Positions 9,132-16,654 of a stretch of 64,000 nt of DNA are shown in pieces. The position numbers were made by a program, and so were the translations under genes. The notes beneath the pieces are model-generated. The model saw only the letters and a program-made list of their open reading frames with translations, made no database searches and was not told where the DNA came from. Source of the DNA: Planctomycetes bacterium MalM25 (lineage in GTDB: Bacteria; Planctomycetota; Planctomycetia; Pirellulales; Lacipirellulaceae); assembly GCA_007745835.1 (NCBI GenBank), contig CP036424.1, forward strand, positions 3,025,968 to 3,089,967. The letters are read 5' to 3'. The stretch's first letter is position 1. Each line of letters starts with the position of its first letter.

Positions 9132-10258
9132 TCGCACGCCACACGCTCTGCGCGCTCGCCCTGGGTCTCCTGGCGACCTTCCCGGGGAACGTCTGCGCCG
9201 CGCCGTACTCCCGGGCCTATCCGTCCAAGCCCCACCCGGCGGTCTGCCGGATCGCGGTCGCCGAACGCGGCGGGCAGGCGTTCGGCAGCGGCACGCTGAT
9301 CGACACGCGCGAGCGGTACGGCTTGGTGGTCACGAACTGGCACGTGGTGCGCGACGCGACTGGCAAGATCGAGGTCCGCTTCCCGAGCGGATACGTCAGC
9401 GAGGCGCGGCCCGTCAAGCTCGACGAGACCTGGGACCTCGCCGCGCTCGTGATCTGGCGTCCGCCGGCCGAGCCCGCTCCGCTCGCCAAGAGCCCCCCCA
9501 AGCCGGGTGAGCCACTCACCATCTGCGGCTACGGCGGAGGCGATTACTTGCAGCAGACTGGCCGCTGCACCGATTACTACTCACCCGAGATCGGCCAGCC
9601 GCAGGAACTCGTCGAGCTGAACGTCGAGGCCCGCCAGGGCGACTCGGGCGGGCCGATCTTCAACGCCCGCGGCGAGCTGGCGGGCGTCCTCTTCGGCGCG
9701 GCCCAGGGGACCACGCTCGGCAGCTTCGAGGGGCGCGTGAAGACCTTCCTTGCGACCCTTGCGCCGGACATCGGGATCTCGCAACCGAAGACCCTCTTTG
9801 CAAACACTCCCCCCAGCCGTCGGCGGCAGCCGACCGACAGCCGACCAGTTCGCTCTCCCCCCACTCGCGTGGGAGGCTCCGATCCGACGGCAGTTGATCC
9901 GTTCCTTGCTGCTGAGCGCGCGAGTCTGGCGGTTGAACCGAGCAAGCGCTTGGCCGTCAGCGCAGCTCCATCCGGCGGCCTGCCGGCCGCGGCGGTGACG
10001 CGACGGACAGCCGATCCGAGCATGCCACCCCCGTCGCTCGCCGATCGGAGCAGCTCCCCGCGGCTCACCAAGGAACGGCAACCCGCCTCCGGCTGGTTCG
10101 CCCCCGGCGGGGCAGGGGGGTCGATCGCGTTCACCCCCCAAACCTCTTCACCACCCGCCGCCACCCCGGGCGTCGACTGGTACGACGATGGCCGCACCGT
10201 GCTGGCGGTTCTTGGAGCGGCGGCATTGGCGGTCTCGGCTATCCGAGCCGTTGCCTGA
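9128..10258 (+). CDS. Exported trypsin-like serine protease with C-terminal membrane anchor
   Basis: The 376-aa product from TTG 9128 begins with a signal peptide (LCALALGLLATFPGNVCAA). The catalytic triad is visible: His72 in TNWHVV, Asp103 in WDLAAL and Ser173 in GDSGGP. The protease domain ends near residue 215. It is followed by a low-complexity Pro/Ser/Arg-rich linker of about 130 residues and a terminal hydrophobic helix (VLAVLGAAALAVSAIRAVA), suggesting a domain held on a stalk outside the membrane. No PDZ domain is present, unlike HtrA. The frame extends 117 codons upstream but the coupled TTGA overlap with the 68-aa gene and the signal peptide favour this start. The linker contains one copy of the recurring 12-mer GGGGCAGGGGGG (10109-10120). 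Confidence 0.85.
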   Translation: MIARHTLCALALGLLATFPGNVCAAPYSRAYPSKPHPAVCRIAVAERGGQAFGSGTLIDTRERYGLVVTNWHVVRDATGKIEVRFPSGYVSEARPVKLDETWDLAALVIWRPPAEPAPLAKSPPKPGEPLTICGYGGGDYLQQTGRCTDYYSPEIGQPQELVELNVEARQGDSGGPIFNARGELAGVLFGAAQGTTLGSFEGRVKTFLATLAPDIGISQPKTLFANTPPSRRRQPTDSRPVRSPPTRVGGSDPTAVDPFLAAERASLAVEPSKRLAVSAAPSGGLPAAAVTRRTADPSMPPPSLADRSSSPRLTKERQPASGWFAPGGAGGSIAFTPQTSSPPAATPGVDWYDDGRTVLAVLGAAALAVSAIRAVA

Positions 10259-10633
10259 CGCGGCGGGCTTCGTGGCCCTATCTGAGGCGTCCGCTCTCCT
10301 CATGACGTCGTCCTGAGAAACGCGCATCCCTGGGCCCCGGCAAGCCCTGCTGACTCCGGAAACAAACCCGGCTGTTTCTGGAAACAACCGTTCCGCTGCG
10401 CTAAACGAATCAATCGACGCCGATTGCCGCAAAGACTGCATTTTTCGTCTCAATCAGCGAGCCTAGTGCGGGCAGCAGCCACACGGGAACTGTTTCCCAA
10501 GGTGGGTAAACATCGTTCCATTTTTCCTGAAACAGTCCGCCGGACAGATTGCAAAAACCGCAAAGTCGATTAGCCTAAAGGCACTTCTCTTGAAGATTCT
10601 CCTCCCTTGTTCTGTTTGCACAGGAGCCCGCTA
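10259..10633 (+). other. Regulatory gap with repeated GAAACA motifs
   Basis: The 375 nt before the first PEP-CTERM gene contain no gene. Five copies of a GAAACA-type motif lie on alternating strands: GGAAACA at 10358, AGAAACA (reverse) at 10373, GGAAACA at 10380, GGAAACA (reverse) at 10491 and TGAAACA at 10528. The first two form an imperfect palindrome, CCGGAAACA/TGTTTCTGG, with an 8-nt spacer. This could be an operator array; see findings. Confidence 0.5.
10549..10576 (+). promoter_or_regulatory. Possible sigma-70-type promoter of PEP-CTERM gene 1
   Basis: TTGCAA (10549-10554), a 16-nt spacer and TAGCCT (10571-10576) lie about 58 nt before ATG 10634. The match is partial (TAnnnT-type -10). 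The position after the GAAACA motif cluster fits a regulated promoter, but this is inspection only. Confidence 0.35.
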
Positions 10634-11854
10634 ATGTTGTCCAGGCTTACCTCATCTCTCACAGCATGCGCTTTGATGCTGGGACTCTCGAGCGTTTCTG
10701 ACGCTCAGCTGAAGTTCTTCGACGTAGCCGGCCCCGCCGACTGGGACACCGCCGCCAACTGGGACACGGGAACGTTGCCGGATGGCACCGAAGAACGCGT
10801 GCACGTTGGCGCGATCGCTGGCGGCGCGGCGACCGCGACCGCGACGATCAGCGGCGCCCTCACCAACCCGTCGGTAGGCGAACTGCGTATCGGCTCCTCG
10901 TCGGACGGCGGCGCCACCGCCGGCGCCACGGGCACGGTCAATCACTCGGCCGGCACGCTCAACGCAAACAACTGGAGCTTCATCGGCGTCGATGGCAACA
11001 CCAGCGGCCCCGCGAACCTCGGCACCTACAACCTCTCGGGCTCGGGCGAGCTCAACTCGGGTTCCGTCCTGGCGCTCGGCGTCGGCGGCGACATGGGCCT
11101 GAACAAGGGGGTCGTCAACATCTCGGGCGACGCGGTGCTGAACACGAACACCGGTGACGGGGGTTTTGCCATCGGTTGGGACCTCGGCAACGAGGGCGAG
11201 CTGAACCAGACGGGCGGCACGATCAACTCCAACTGGGTGACGGTCGGCGCCAACAGCCCTGGAACCACCGGCACGTACAACATCTCGGCTGGCGTGTTCA
11301 ATGCCAACGGGCTCACCGTGGGTGAGAACACCGAAGCCACGGGAACGGTCAACGTGTCGGGCACGGCCGACATCAACGTTCAGGACATCCTCGTGGGCCG
11401 CAACGATACGGCCACGGGCTACTTCAACATCGACGGCAGCACGGCGACGATCGACGCCAGCCGCAACTTCTTCGTCGGCTTGAACGACGTCGGCGCCGAC
11501 ACCACGGCGGTCGGCACGGTCAGCTACACGGCCGACGCCTCGGGCGTGACCGCCATCACGGCGGACACGACCTCGCTGGGTGATGACGCCAACCTGATCG
11601 TCGATACCTCGTTGTTCGTGAGCACGGCCGACATCCTCTTGGTCAACAACACCAGCATCGGCGGCCCGGTCGGCGGCAACTTCGCCGGCCTCCCCGAGGG
11701 CGCCGTGGTCCCCGGCAGCGGTGGTCGCGCCATCACCTATGTCTACGGTGACGGCAACGACATCGCTCTGGTCGCCGCGATCCCCGAGCCGACCGCCGCG
11801 CTGCTCTGCCTGGTCGGCCTCGGCGCCGCCCTGGGCCGCGGGCGTCGCGCCTGA
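10634..11854 (+). CDS. PEP-CTERM protein with beta-helix-like repeats
   Basis: The 406-aa protein starts at ATG 10634, with AGGAG 7 nt upstream. It has a signal peptide (LTSSLTACALMLGLSSVSDA), then repeating Gly/Asn/Thr-rich units of about 35-45 residues (patterns such as GTYNLSGSGELNSG, GTYNISAGVFNANGLTVGEN and GTVNVSGTADINVQDILVGRN), which resemble autotransporter-type beta-helix repeats. The C-terminus is a PEP-CTERM sorting signal: IPEP, the hydrophobic helix CLVGLGAALG and the basic tail RGRRA. In established systems such proteins are processed by an exosortase and placed on the surface or in extracellular matrix. A strong terminator follows at 11888. The 3' end is nearly identical to that of the next gene. 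Confidence 0.9.
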   Translation: MLSRLTSSLTACALMLGLSSVSDAQLKFFDVAGPADWDTAANWDTGTLPDGTEERVHVGAIAGGAATATATISGALTNPSVGELRIGSSSDGGATAGATGTVNHSAGTLNANNWSFIGVDGNTSGPANLGTYNLSGSGELNSGSVLALGVGGDMGLNKGVVNISGDAVLNTNTGDGGFAIGWDLGNEGELNQTGGTINSNWVTVGANSPGTTGTYNISAGVFNANGLTVGENTEATGTVNVSGTADINVQDILVGRNDTATGYFNIDGSTATIDASRNFFVGLNDVGADTTAVGTVSYTADASGVTAITADTTSLGDDANLIVDTSLFVSTADILLVNNTSIGGPVGGNFAGLPEGAVVPGSGGRAITYVYGDGNDIALVAAIPEPTAALLCLVGLGAALGRGRRA

Positions 11855-11887
11855 TCGGCCGACGCGATAAGCGATTTCCTAACGAGG

Positions 11888-11921
11888 GCGGCCGGGCAGT
11901 TCACTGCCCGGCCGCTTTTTT
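11888..11921 (+). terminator. Intrinsic terminator of PEP-CTERM gene 1
   Basis: A perfect 12-bp stem, GCGGCCGGGCAG / CTGCCCGGCCGC, with loop TTCA, is followed by six T residues. The hairpin is almost the same as the one at 13136. Confidence 0.93.
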
Positions 11922-12350
11922 CGTTTCGGGCGCAGGCCGAAGAAGGTTTGCGTTTAGAAACAGCTGAGCAGCTGGAGCGGAAGGGGTTAATCCGCAACAG
12001 GCACCCCGGAATAAGGCAGCGGCTTCTCGAAAAGTCGCCGCTTTACTCAGGAGACCCCTCGGTAGTCATGTGCAGCTGTGGGGTTACGTATTCGCCATGC
12101 CATTAGCTGACTTCGGCGTCGAGGCAGGACGTGTCACCAAGACGACTCGAGGCCCCAACCTGCGGCATGCCGCCGGCAGCGGCCACGTGAAGTGCGCAGG
12201 AGGAACGTGATTCCGCGCCGCTAGACGAAGATTGCCGCAGGTGCGCAATCGCGATGCTTGACGACCGGTTGAACCCCATCTAGCGTGACCCTACGCGGAT
12301 AGTCCGCCCCTAGAGATCTCACCCCGAATCGCTTCAGTGCAGGACGTCTA
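11922..12350. other. Gap between the two PEP-CTERM genes
   Basis: No gene is visible in these 429 nt. A promoter candidate lies at 12258-12286. The rest has no repeat or RNA structure that I could recognise. Confidence 0.5.
12258..12286 (+). promoter_or_regulatory. Possible sigma-70-type promoter of PEP-CTERM gene 2
   Basis: TTGACG (12258-12263), a 17-nt spacer and TAGCGT (12281-12286) lie about 65 nt before ATG 12351. The -35 is close to consensus; the -10 is of the TAnnnT kind, like the candidate before the first PEP-CTERM gene. Confidence 0.45.
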
Positions 12351-13103
12351 ATGAACCGGATAACAATCACGCGCACCTTGAGCGTGTGCTCCCTCTTGGC
12401 CGCTGGCGTTCTTTCTCTGCCCGGCCAAGCTCAAGCCACTCCGATCTTCGACACCTTCGGTCCGCTGCCCCAGGCCACCTTCGGTGGACAGGGCATCCCG
12501 AACGACGAAGTGGCTGTCTCGACCCAGATAGTCGATGGCGACAACGTGATCACGGTCGCCATGAGCGCGACGCAGCGGTTCAGCAACCCACCGCTGACGA
12601 ACGACGGAGCCGGCACTTTCTTCGCCACGCCCGGCAGCAACTTCGGCGGAGCCGGTGAGAGCACCACCGAGGGCGCCCTCTGGAACTGGAACATCTACAT
12701 CGACGTGGACGGCGGCGCCAAGACGCTCTCTGATTATCAGATCGACGTCTTTTATGACTTCGACGCTGCCGAAGACACCCTGATCGGTTCGCTCGGTTCG
12801 CTGAACATAACGAACGGGATTCTCGCTTCGCCCACGCCCATGACCACGCTCGTCGAGGACTCCCAGAACCTGCTCTTCGGTTTCCTGGCTAGCCCTCTGC
12901 CCGGATTCGTTAGCCCGCCCGCCGGCGCTTTCGATCCGAACGCGTCGGGAGAGTACACGTTCGCGATCACCGTGTCGGACCCCAGCAGCGGCTTCCCCGT
13001 CGAAACCGTTGCGATGGACGTCACCGTGATCCCCGAGCCGGCTGCCGCGCTGCTCTGCCTGGTCGGCCTCGGCGCCGCCCTGGGCCTCGGACGCCGCGCC
13101 TGA
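12351..13103 (+). CDS. PEP-CTERM protein
   Basis: The 250-aa protein has a signal peptide (RTLSVCSLLAAGVLSLPGQAQA) and a mature domain of about 190 residues, rich in beta-type segments with Asp/Gly turns (for example WNWNIYIDVDGG and YQIDVFYDFDAAEDTL). This domain is unrelated to that of the first PEP-CTERM protein. The C-terminus is IPEP, a hydrophobic helix with CLVGLGAALG, and the tail LGRRA. ATG 12351 has AGGACG 4-9 nt upstream. Known PEP-CTERM biology predicts exosortase processing and extracellular display; no exosortase gene is in the window. A terminator follows at 13136. Confidence 0.9.
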   Translation: MNRITITRTLSVCSLLAAGVLSLPGQAQATPIFDTFGPLPQATFGGQGIPNDEVAVSTQIVDGDNVITVAMSATQRFSNPPLTNDGAGTFFATPGSNFGGAGESTTEGALWNWNIYIDVDGGAKTLSDYQIDVFYDFDAAEDTLIGSLGSLNITNGILASPTPMTTLVEDSQNLLFGFLASPLPGFVSPPAGAFDPNASGEYTFAITVSDPSSGFPVETVAMDVTVIPEPAAALLCLVGLGAALGLGRRA

Positions 13104-13135
13104 TCTGCCGACGCTTCGAGCGATTTGATAACCAT

Positions 13136-13169
13136 GGCGGCCGGGCAGTGAACTGCCCGGCCGCCTTTT
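13136..13169 (+). terminator. Intrinsic terminator of PEP-CTERM gene 2
   Basis: A perfect 13-bp stem, GGCGGCCGGGCAG / CTGCCCGGCCGCC, with loop TGAA, is followed by TTTTA. The 230 nt from here to coaD contain no gene; a small CGGGG-TTTAG-CCCCG hairpin at 13342-13356 might end coaD transcription on the other strand. Confidence 0.9.
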
Positions 13170-13399
13170 ACTGTGTTGGAGGGCAGACAGCTGGCTGATT
13201 GAACCGGGAGCTATCGCCCCGCGGCTGATAAGCGGTGGAATGAACAGGCTACGCGCCGGAAACCACTGGGACTTGAAGTCAACCACGTTTCTTGGCCACG
13301 TGCGCCGACCCGAATTGTTTTGAAGAGGCCCCTCTGAATCCCGGGGTTTAGCCCCGAAAAGGGGTGGTTCGCTTCCAACAATTGATCGAGTCGCAAAAC

Positions 13400-13891
13400 T
13401 CAGTCGAGCCGCGACCTGAGGTCGGGGATGATCTCGCGCGGCACGAAGCGGGCGAGCTCGTCGTCGCTCGCGAGCGGGGTGATCTGCTTGATCAGGCTGC
13501 TGCTCACGTGGGAGAACTCGTCGCCCGCCATGAAGAAGACGGTCTCGATTTCCGGGTCGAGCTTCCGGTTCGCGAGGATCATCGTGAACTCGGCCTCCAT
13601 GTCCGTGACCGAGCGGACGCCGCGGACGATCAGCCGGGCCCCGGAGTCTCGCACGAACCGGACCGCCAGGCCCTCGAAGGGGAGGACCTTCACGTGGTCC
13701 ATGCCGGCCGCCTGGAGCGAGCGCTCGACCAGCTCGGCCCGCTCCTCGACGTTGAAGGTGGGCGTCTTGTGGGCGTTCACGCCGACGCCGACGATCAGCT
13801 CGTCGGCGACCAGACGGGCCCGCTCCATCACGTTCAGGTGGCCCAGCGTGACCGGGTCGAACGAGCCGGTATAGACAGCGCGGCGGGTCAT
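13400..13891 (-). CDS. coaD: Pantetheine-phosphate adenylyltransferase
   Basis: The 163-aa protein has the full length and signatures of CoaD: GSFDPVTLGHLN (9-20) containing the nucleotidyltransferase TxGH motif, the RGVRSVTDMEAEF segment, and the C-terminal SSSLIKQI motif that binds ATP. It transfers AMP from ATP to 4'-phosphopantetheine, the penultimate step of coenzyme A synthesis. Its ATG overlaps the stop of the upstream aminotransferase gene in ATGA (13888-13891), so the two are probably translationally coupled in one leftward operon. Confidence 0.97.
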   Translation of the reverse strand: MTRRAVYTGSFDPVTLGHLNVMERARLVADELIVGVGVNAHKTPTFNVEERAELVERSLQAAGMDHVKVLPFEGLAVRFVRDSGARLIVRGVRSVTDMEAEFTMILANRKLDPEIETVFFMAGDEFSHVSSSLIKQITPLASDDELARFVPREIIPDLRSRLD

Positions 13892-15099
13892 GCGGGGCTC
13901 CCGGACAAGGTCTCTGTGAGCGCGGCGACGAGGCGATCGACCTCGTCGTACGAAGTGTAAGCGTGCGGCGACATCCGCAGCCGGCCGCCCCGCACCATGG
14001 TAACCACGCCGGCCTCCATCAGCCGGGCGCGGGCCGCCGTCGGATCGACGCCGGGCGTGTCAATCACGACGATGCCCGACCGCGGGTCGTGGCCATTGGC
14101 CTCCGGCGTGCGGATCGAAGCGACCCGGGCGCCCGATTCGGGCAGGCGGTCACAAAGGTAATCGGTCAGGTCAAGGATCGAAGCGGCGATCCGCTCGGTA
14201 GGTTCGGCCGTGAGCAGGTCGAGGCTCGCGCCGAACGCGATCTGGCCGATCATGTTCGCCGACCCCCCCTCGTACCGCGAGGCGGCCGGCTTGAGGTTCA
14301 GCTCGATCTTGTCGAAGCCCTGGCTCATCGGCACGCTCCCCCAGCCGACGCCGCGGGCGCGGAGCCGGTCGAGGTGCTCCGCGCGCACGTAGGCGACGCC
14401 GGCGCCCTCGGGGCCGAGCATCCACTTGTGGCCGTCGGCCGCGAGGAAGTCGATGGGGGTCTGCGCCAGGTCGAGGGGCAGCACGCCGAGGCCCTGGATC
14501 GCGTCGAGGAAGAATAGAGCGCCGGCCCCGTCGTTGCCACCGGTTGAGTGCGTGATGTCGGCGATCGCGTCGAGCGGCTGGCGGTAGCCGCTCTGGTAGG
14601 CGACCCAGCTGACCGAGACGACGCGGGTTCGCGCGTCGCATGCGGCGCGCAGCTGGTCCAGATCGATCCGCCCCAGGTCGGTCGGCACGCGGCGAACTTC
14701 CACGCCCCGGTCCGCCTGCTGCATCCAGGGGTACTGGTTCGAGGGGAAGTCCCCCTCGGGGATGACGACGTTGTCCCCCTCGCGCCAGTCGAGCCCCTCG
14801 GCGACCAGATTGATGCCGGCGGTGGTGCTCGGCATGAGGGCGATCTCGTCCGCCGCGGCGCCGATCATCCCCGCGGCGGTGCGGCGGGTCTGCTCGAGCC
14901 GGGCCGCCCAGCGGGGCCAGACGGTGTCCCCCTCCTGCGAGGCCTCGGCGATCCAGTCCCGCACGGCCTCGGTCGCGGGGCCGCTGAGCGGGGCGACGGC
15001 GGCGTGGTCGAAGTAGGCCCACTTGGCCGTGATCGGCATCTGGTCGCGGACCCGCTGGCGGGTCGCGGCGATCGTGGGGTCGGTTGTTGCGGGTGGCAT
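13888..15099 (-). CDS. Class V PLP-dependent aminotransferase (cysteine desulfurase/epimerase-like)
   Basis: The 403-aa protein is a fold-type I PLP enzyme with the PLP-binding Asp199 in FLDAIQG and the Schiff-base Lys225 in ADGHKWMLGPEG. The overall pattern (YFDHAAVAPL at 29-38, MPSTTAGINLVAEG, SVSWVAYQSG) fits the class V family that includes cysteine desulfurases, isopenicillin N epimerase-like enzymes and selenocysteine lyases. The catalytic Cys loop expected in SufS/NifS is not evident, so a desulfurase role is uncertain. ATG 15099 is chosen; the longer frame adds a Pro-rich stretch with no family match. It is coupled to coaD by a 4-nt overlap and divergent from the PIMT gene. Confidence 0.88.
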   Translation of the reverse strand: MPPATTDPTIAATRQRVRDQMPITAKWAYFDHAAVAPLSGPATEAVRDWIAEASQEGDTVWPRWAARLEQTRRTAAGMIGAAADEIALMPSTTAGINLVAEGLDWREGDNVVIPEGDFPSNQYPWMQQADRGVEVRRVPTDLGRIDLDQLRAACDARTRVVSVSWVAYQSGYRQPLDAIADITHSTGGNDGAGALFFLDAIQGLGVLPLDLAQTPIDFLAADGHKWMLGPEGAGVAYVRAEHLDRLRARGVGWGSVPMSQGFDKIELNLKPAASRYEGGSANMIGQIAFGASLDLLTAEPTERIAASILDLTDYLCDRLPESGARVASIRTPEANGHDPRSGIVVIDTPGVDPTAARARLMEAGVVTMVRGGRLRMSPHAYTSYDEVDRLVAALTETLSGSPA

Positions 15100-15176
15100 C
15101 GATCGCGCCGGCGGGGGGCCGGCGGGCGGGGCAGGGGGCGGCGTGATTCGGTGGTCTTCTGTCCTATAGTTGGAAC

Positions 15177-16424
15177 ATGCGCCCCCCCAACTCGCCAAGC
15201 CGCGTCGCCCGCGTCGCCGGGCTCCTGAGCCTCGCCGCGTTCGCGTGCGCGACCCCCGCCATAGCCCAGCCGATGCGCCCCAACTGGGACGACCTCCGCG
15301 ACCGGATGGTCGACACGGAGATCGTCGCCGCGGGCGTGGTGGACAAACGGGTCATCGCGGCGATGCGTGACACCCGCCGGCACGAGTTCGTGCCGGTCGC
15401 CAAGCGTCGGCTGGCGTACCTCGATATGGCGTTGCCGATCGGCGCGAGCCAGACGATCTCGCCCCCGTTCGTCGTCGCCTACATGACCGAACAGCTCGAA
15501 CCCAAGCCAACGGACAAGGTCTTGGAGATCGGCACCGGCTCGGGCTACCAAGCGGCCGTGCTCTCGCCGCTGGTGAAGGAGGTCTACTCGATCGAGATCG
15601 TGCCGTCGCTCGGCAAACGGGCCGCGCGGACGCTCTCGCGGCTCGGCTACAAGAACGTGAAGACCCGCGTCGGCGATGGCTACCAAGGCTGGCCCAGCGC
15701 CGCGCCGTTCGACAAGATCATCGTCACTTGCTCGCCCGAAGACCCGCCGCCGAAGCTCGTTGAGCAGCTGGCCGAGGGGGGGCGGATGGTGATCCCGCTC
15801 GGCGAGCGTTTCCAACAGAACATCTGCCTGATGCGCAAGCAGAACGGCAAGCTCGTCCGCGAGCCGCTCCGCGCGACGCTGTTCGTCCCCATGACCGGCG
15901 CCGCCGAGGAGCGGCGCGACGTGCAGCCCGACCCGGCGCGGCCGGCGCTCACCAACGGGGACTTCGAAGAGATCGCAGACGGCGACACGCCCGAACAACG
16001 CCCCGCCGGCTGGCACTACGTGCGTCAGGCTCAGCTAATGGAGCGGGGCGGGGCAGGGGGGCAAGCTTTCCGCTTCAAGAACAAGGAGCCCGGACTCGCC
16101 AGCCAGGCGCTGCAGGGCTTCGCCATCGACGGCCGCCGCGTCGGGCGGCTGCGGGTCGCCTTCGACGCCCGGGGCGAGGACATCCGCTTCGGGCAGACGA
16201 CCTCACAGCTCCCCTACGTGGTGGTGACCTTCTACGACGAACGCCGCGTCTGGCTGGGCGACGAGCCGATCGGGCCGCTGCGGGGCTCCTTCGATTGGAC
16301 CGAGCGGCAGCAGACCCTGAAGGTCCCCCCCCAGGCCCGCGAAGCGGGGCTCCGCATTGGGCTGCTGGGAGCGACCGGCACGCTCTGGCTAGACGACCTG
16401 CGGGTCGAGCCCGCCGGGGGATGA
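15177..16424 (+). CDS. pcm: Protein-L-isoaspartate O-methyltransferase with signal peptide and C-terminal extension
   Basis: The 415-aa product has an apparent signal peptide (RVAGLLSLAAFACATPAIA, cleavage near 30), then a complete PIMT domain (about 35-240) with the substrate loop QTISPPFVVAYM and SAM-binding motif I, LEIGTGSGYQ (116-125). PIMT uses SAM to methylate isoaspartyl residues and begin their repair. Beyond about 255 is a beta-rich domain beginning PALTNGDFEEIADGDTPEQRPAGW and ending TLWLDDLRVEPAGG, the pattern of carbohydrate-binding-module-like domains. The length is about twice that of ordinary PIMT. Export would separate it from cytosolic SAM, so it may be a membrane-tethered cytoplasmic or a repurposed protein. 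One copy of the 12-mer GGGGCAGGGGGG (16050) lies in the linker. Confidence 0.88.
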   Translation: MRPPNSPSRVARVAGLLSLAAFACATPAIAQPMRPNWDDLRDRMVDTEIVAAGVVDKRVIAAMRDTRRHEFVPVAKRRLAYLDMALPIGASQTISPPFVVAYMTEQLEPKPTDKVLEIGTGSGYQAAVLSPLVKEVYSIEIVPSLGKRAARTLSRLGYKNVKTRVGDGYQGWPSAAPFDKIIVTCSPEDPPPKLVEQLAEGGRMVIPLGERFQQNICLMRKQNGKLVREPLRATLFVPMTGAAEERRDVQPDPARPALTNGDFEEIADGDTPEQRPAGWHYVRQAQLMERGGAGGQAFRFKNKEPGLASQALQGFAIDGRRVGRLRVAFDARGEDIRFGQTTSQLPYVVVTFYDERRVWLGDEPIGPLRGSFDWTERQQTLKVPPQAREAGLRIGLLGATGTLWLDDLRVEPAGG

Positions 16425-16497
16425 AATCGGGGCCCCGAGAGGCCCAAATCGCCCGAGATAGGTAAATCCACCCAATCCCTAAAAACCCCGCAGTTGC

Positions 16498-16525
16498 TTG
16501 AACTTCTCAAGTCCGTTGCTATTCT
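16498..16525 (+). promoter_or_regulatory. Possible promoter of the GSx-repeat protein gene
   Basis: TTGAAC (16498-16503), a 16-nt spacer and TATTCT (16520-16525) match four of six positions each. Transcription from here would give a leader of about 120 nt before ATG 16655. Confidence 0.4.
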
Positions 16526-16599
16526 GACCGGGCGGGAATCCGCTATCGCCGCTAGCGAGCTACGGTTGCAATCAACACGGCAGCTAAACGGAGCATGGC

Positions 16600-16618
16600 G
16601 CCCGAGGCGGGTTTTTTT
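16600..16618 (+). promoter_or_regulatory. Terminator-like hairpin in the leader of the GSx-repeat gene
   Basis: A short stem, CCCG-AGG-CGGG (plus a possible G-U pair), is followed directly by seven T residues and lies between the candidate promoter and the chosen start. It could attenuate transcription; the stem is only 4-5 bp, so it may be inactive. Confidence 0.3.
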
Positions 16619-16654
16619 CATCGGATGAGTTTCCACAGCATGAGGTATTCCAAA

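Noticed and set aside
13888-15099. Assignment as SufS/IscS cysteine desulfurase
   Set aside because: The PLP sites fit, but no catalytic Cys loop was found and there are no suf/isc genes near.
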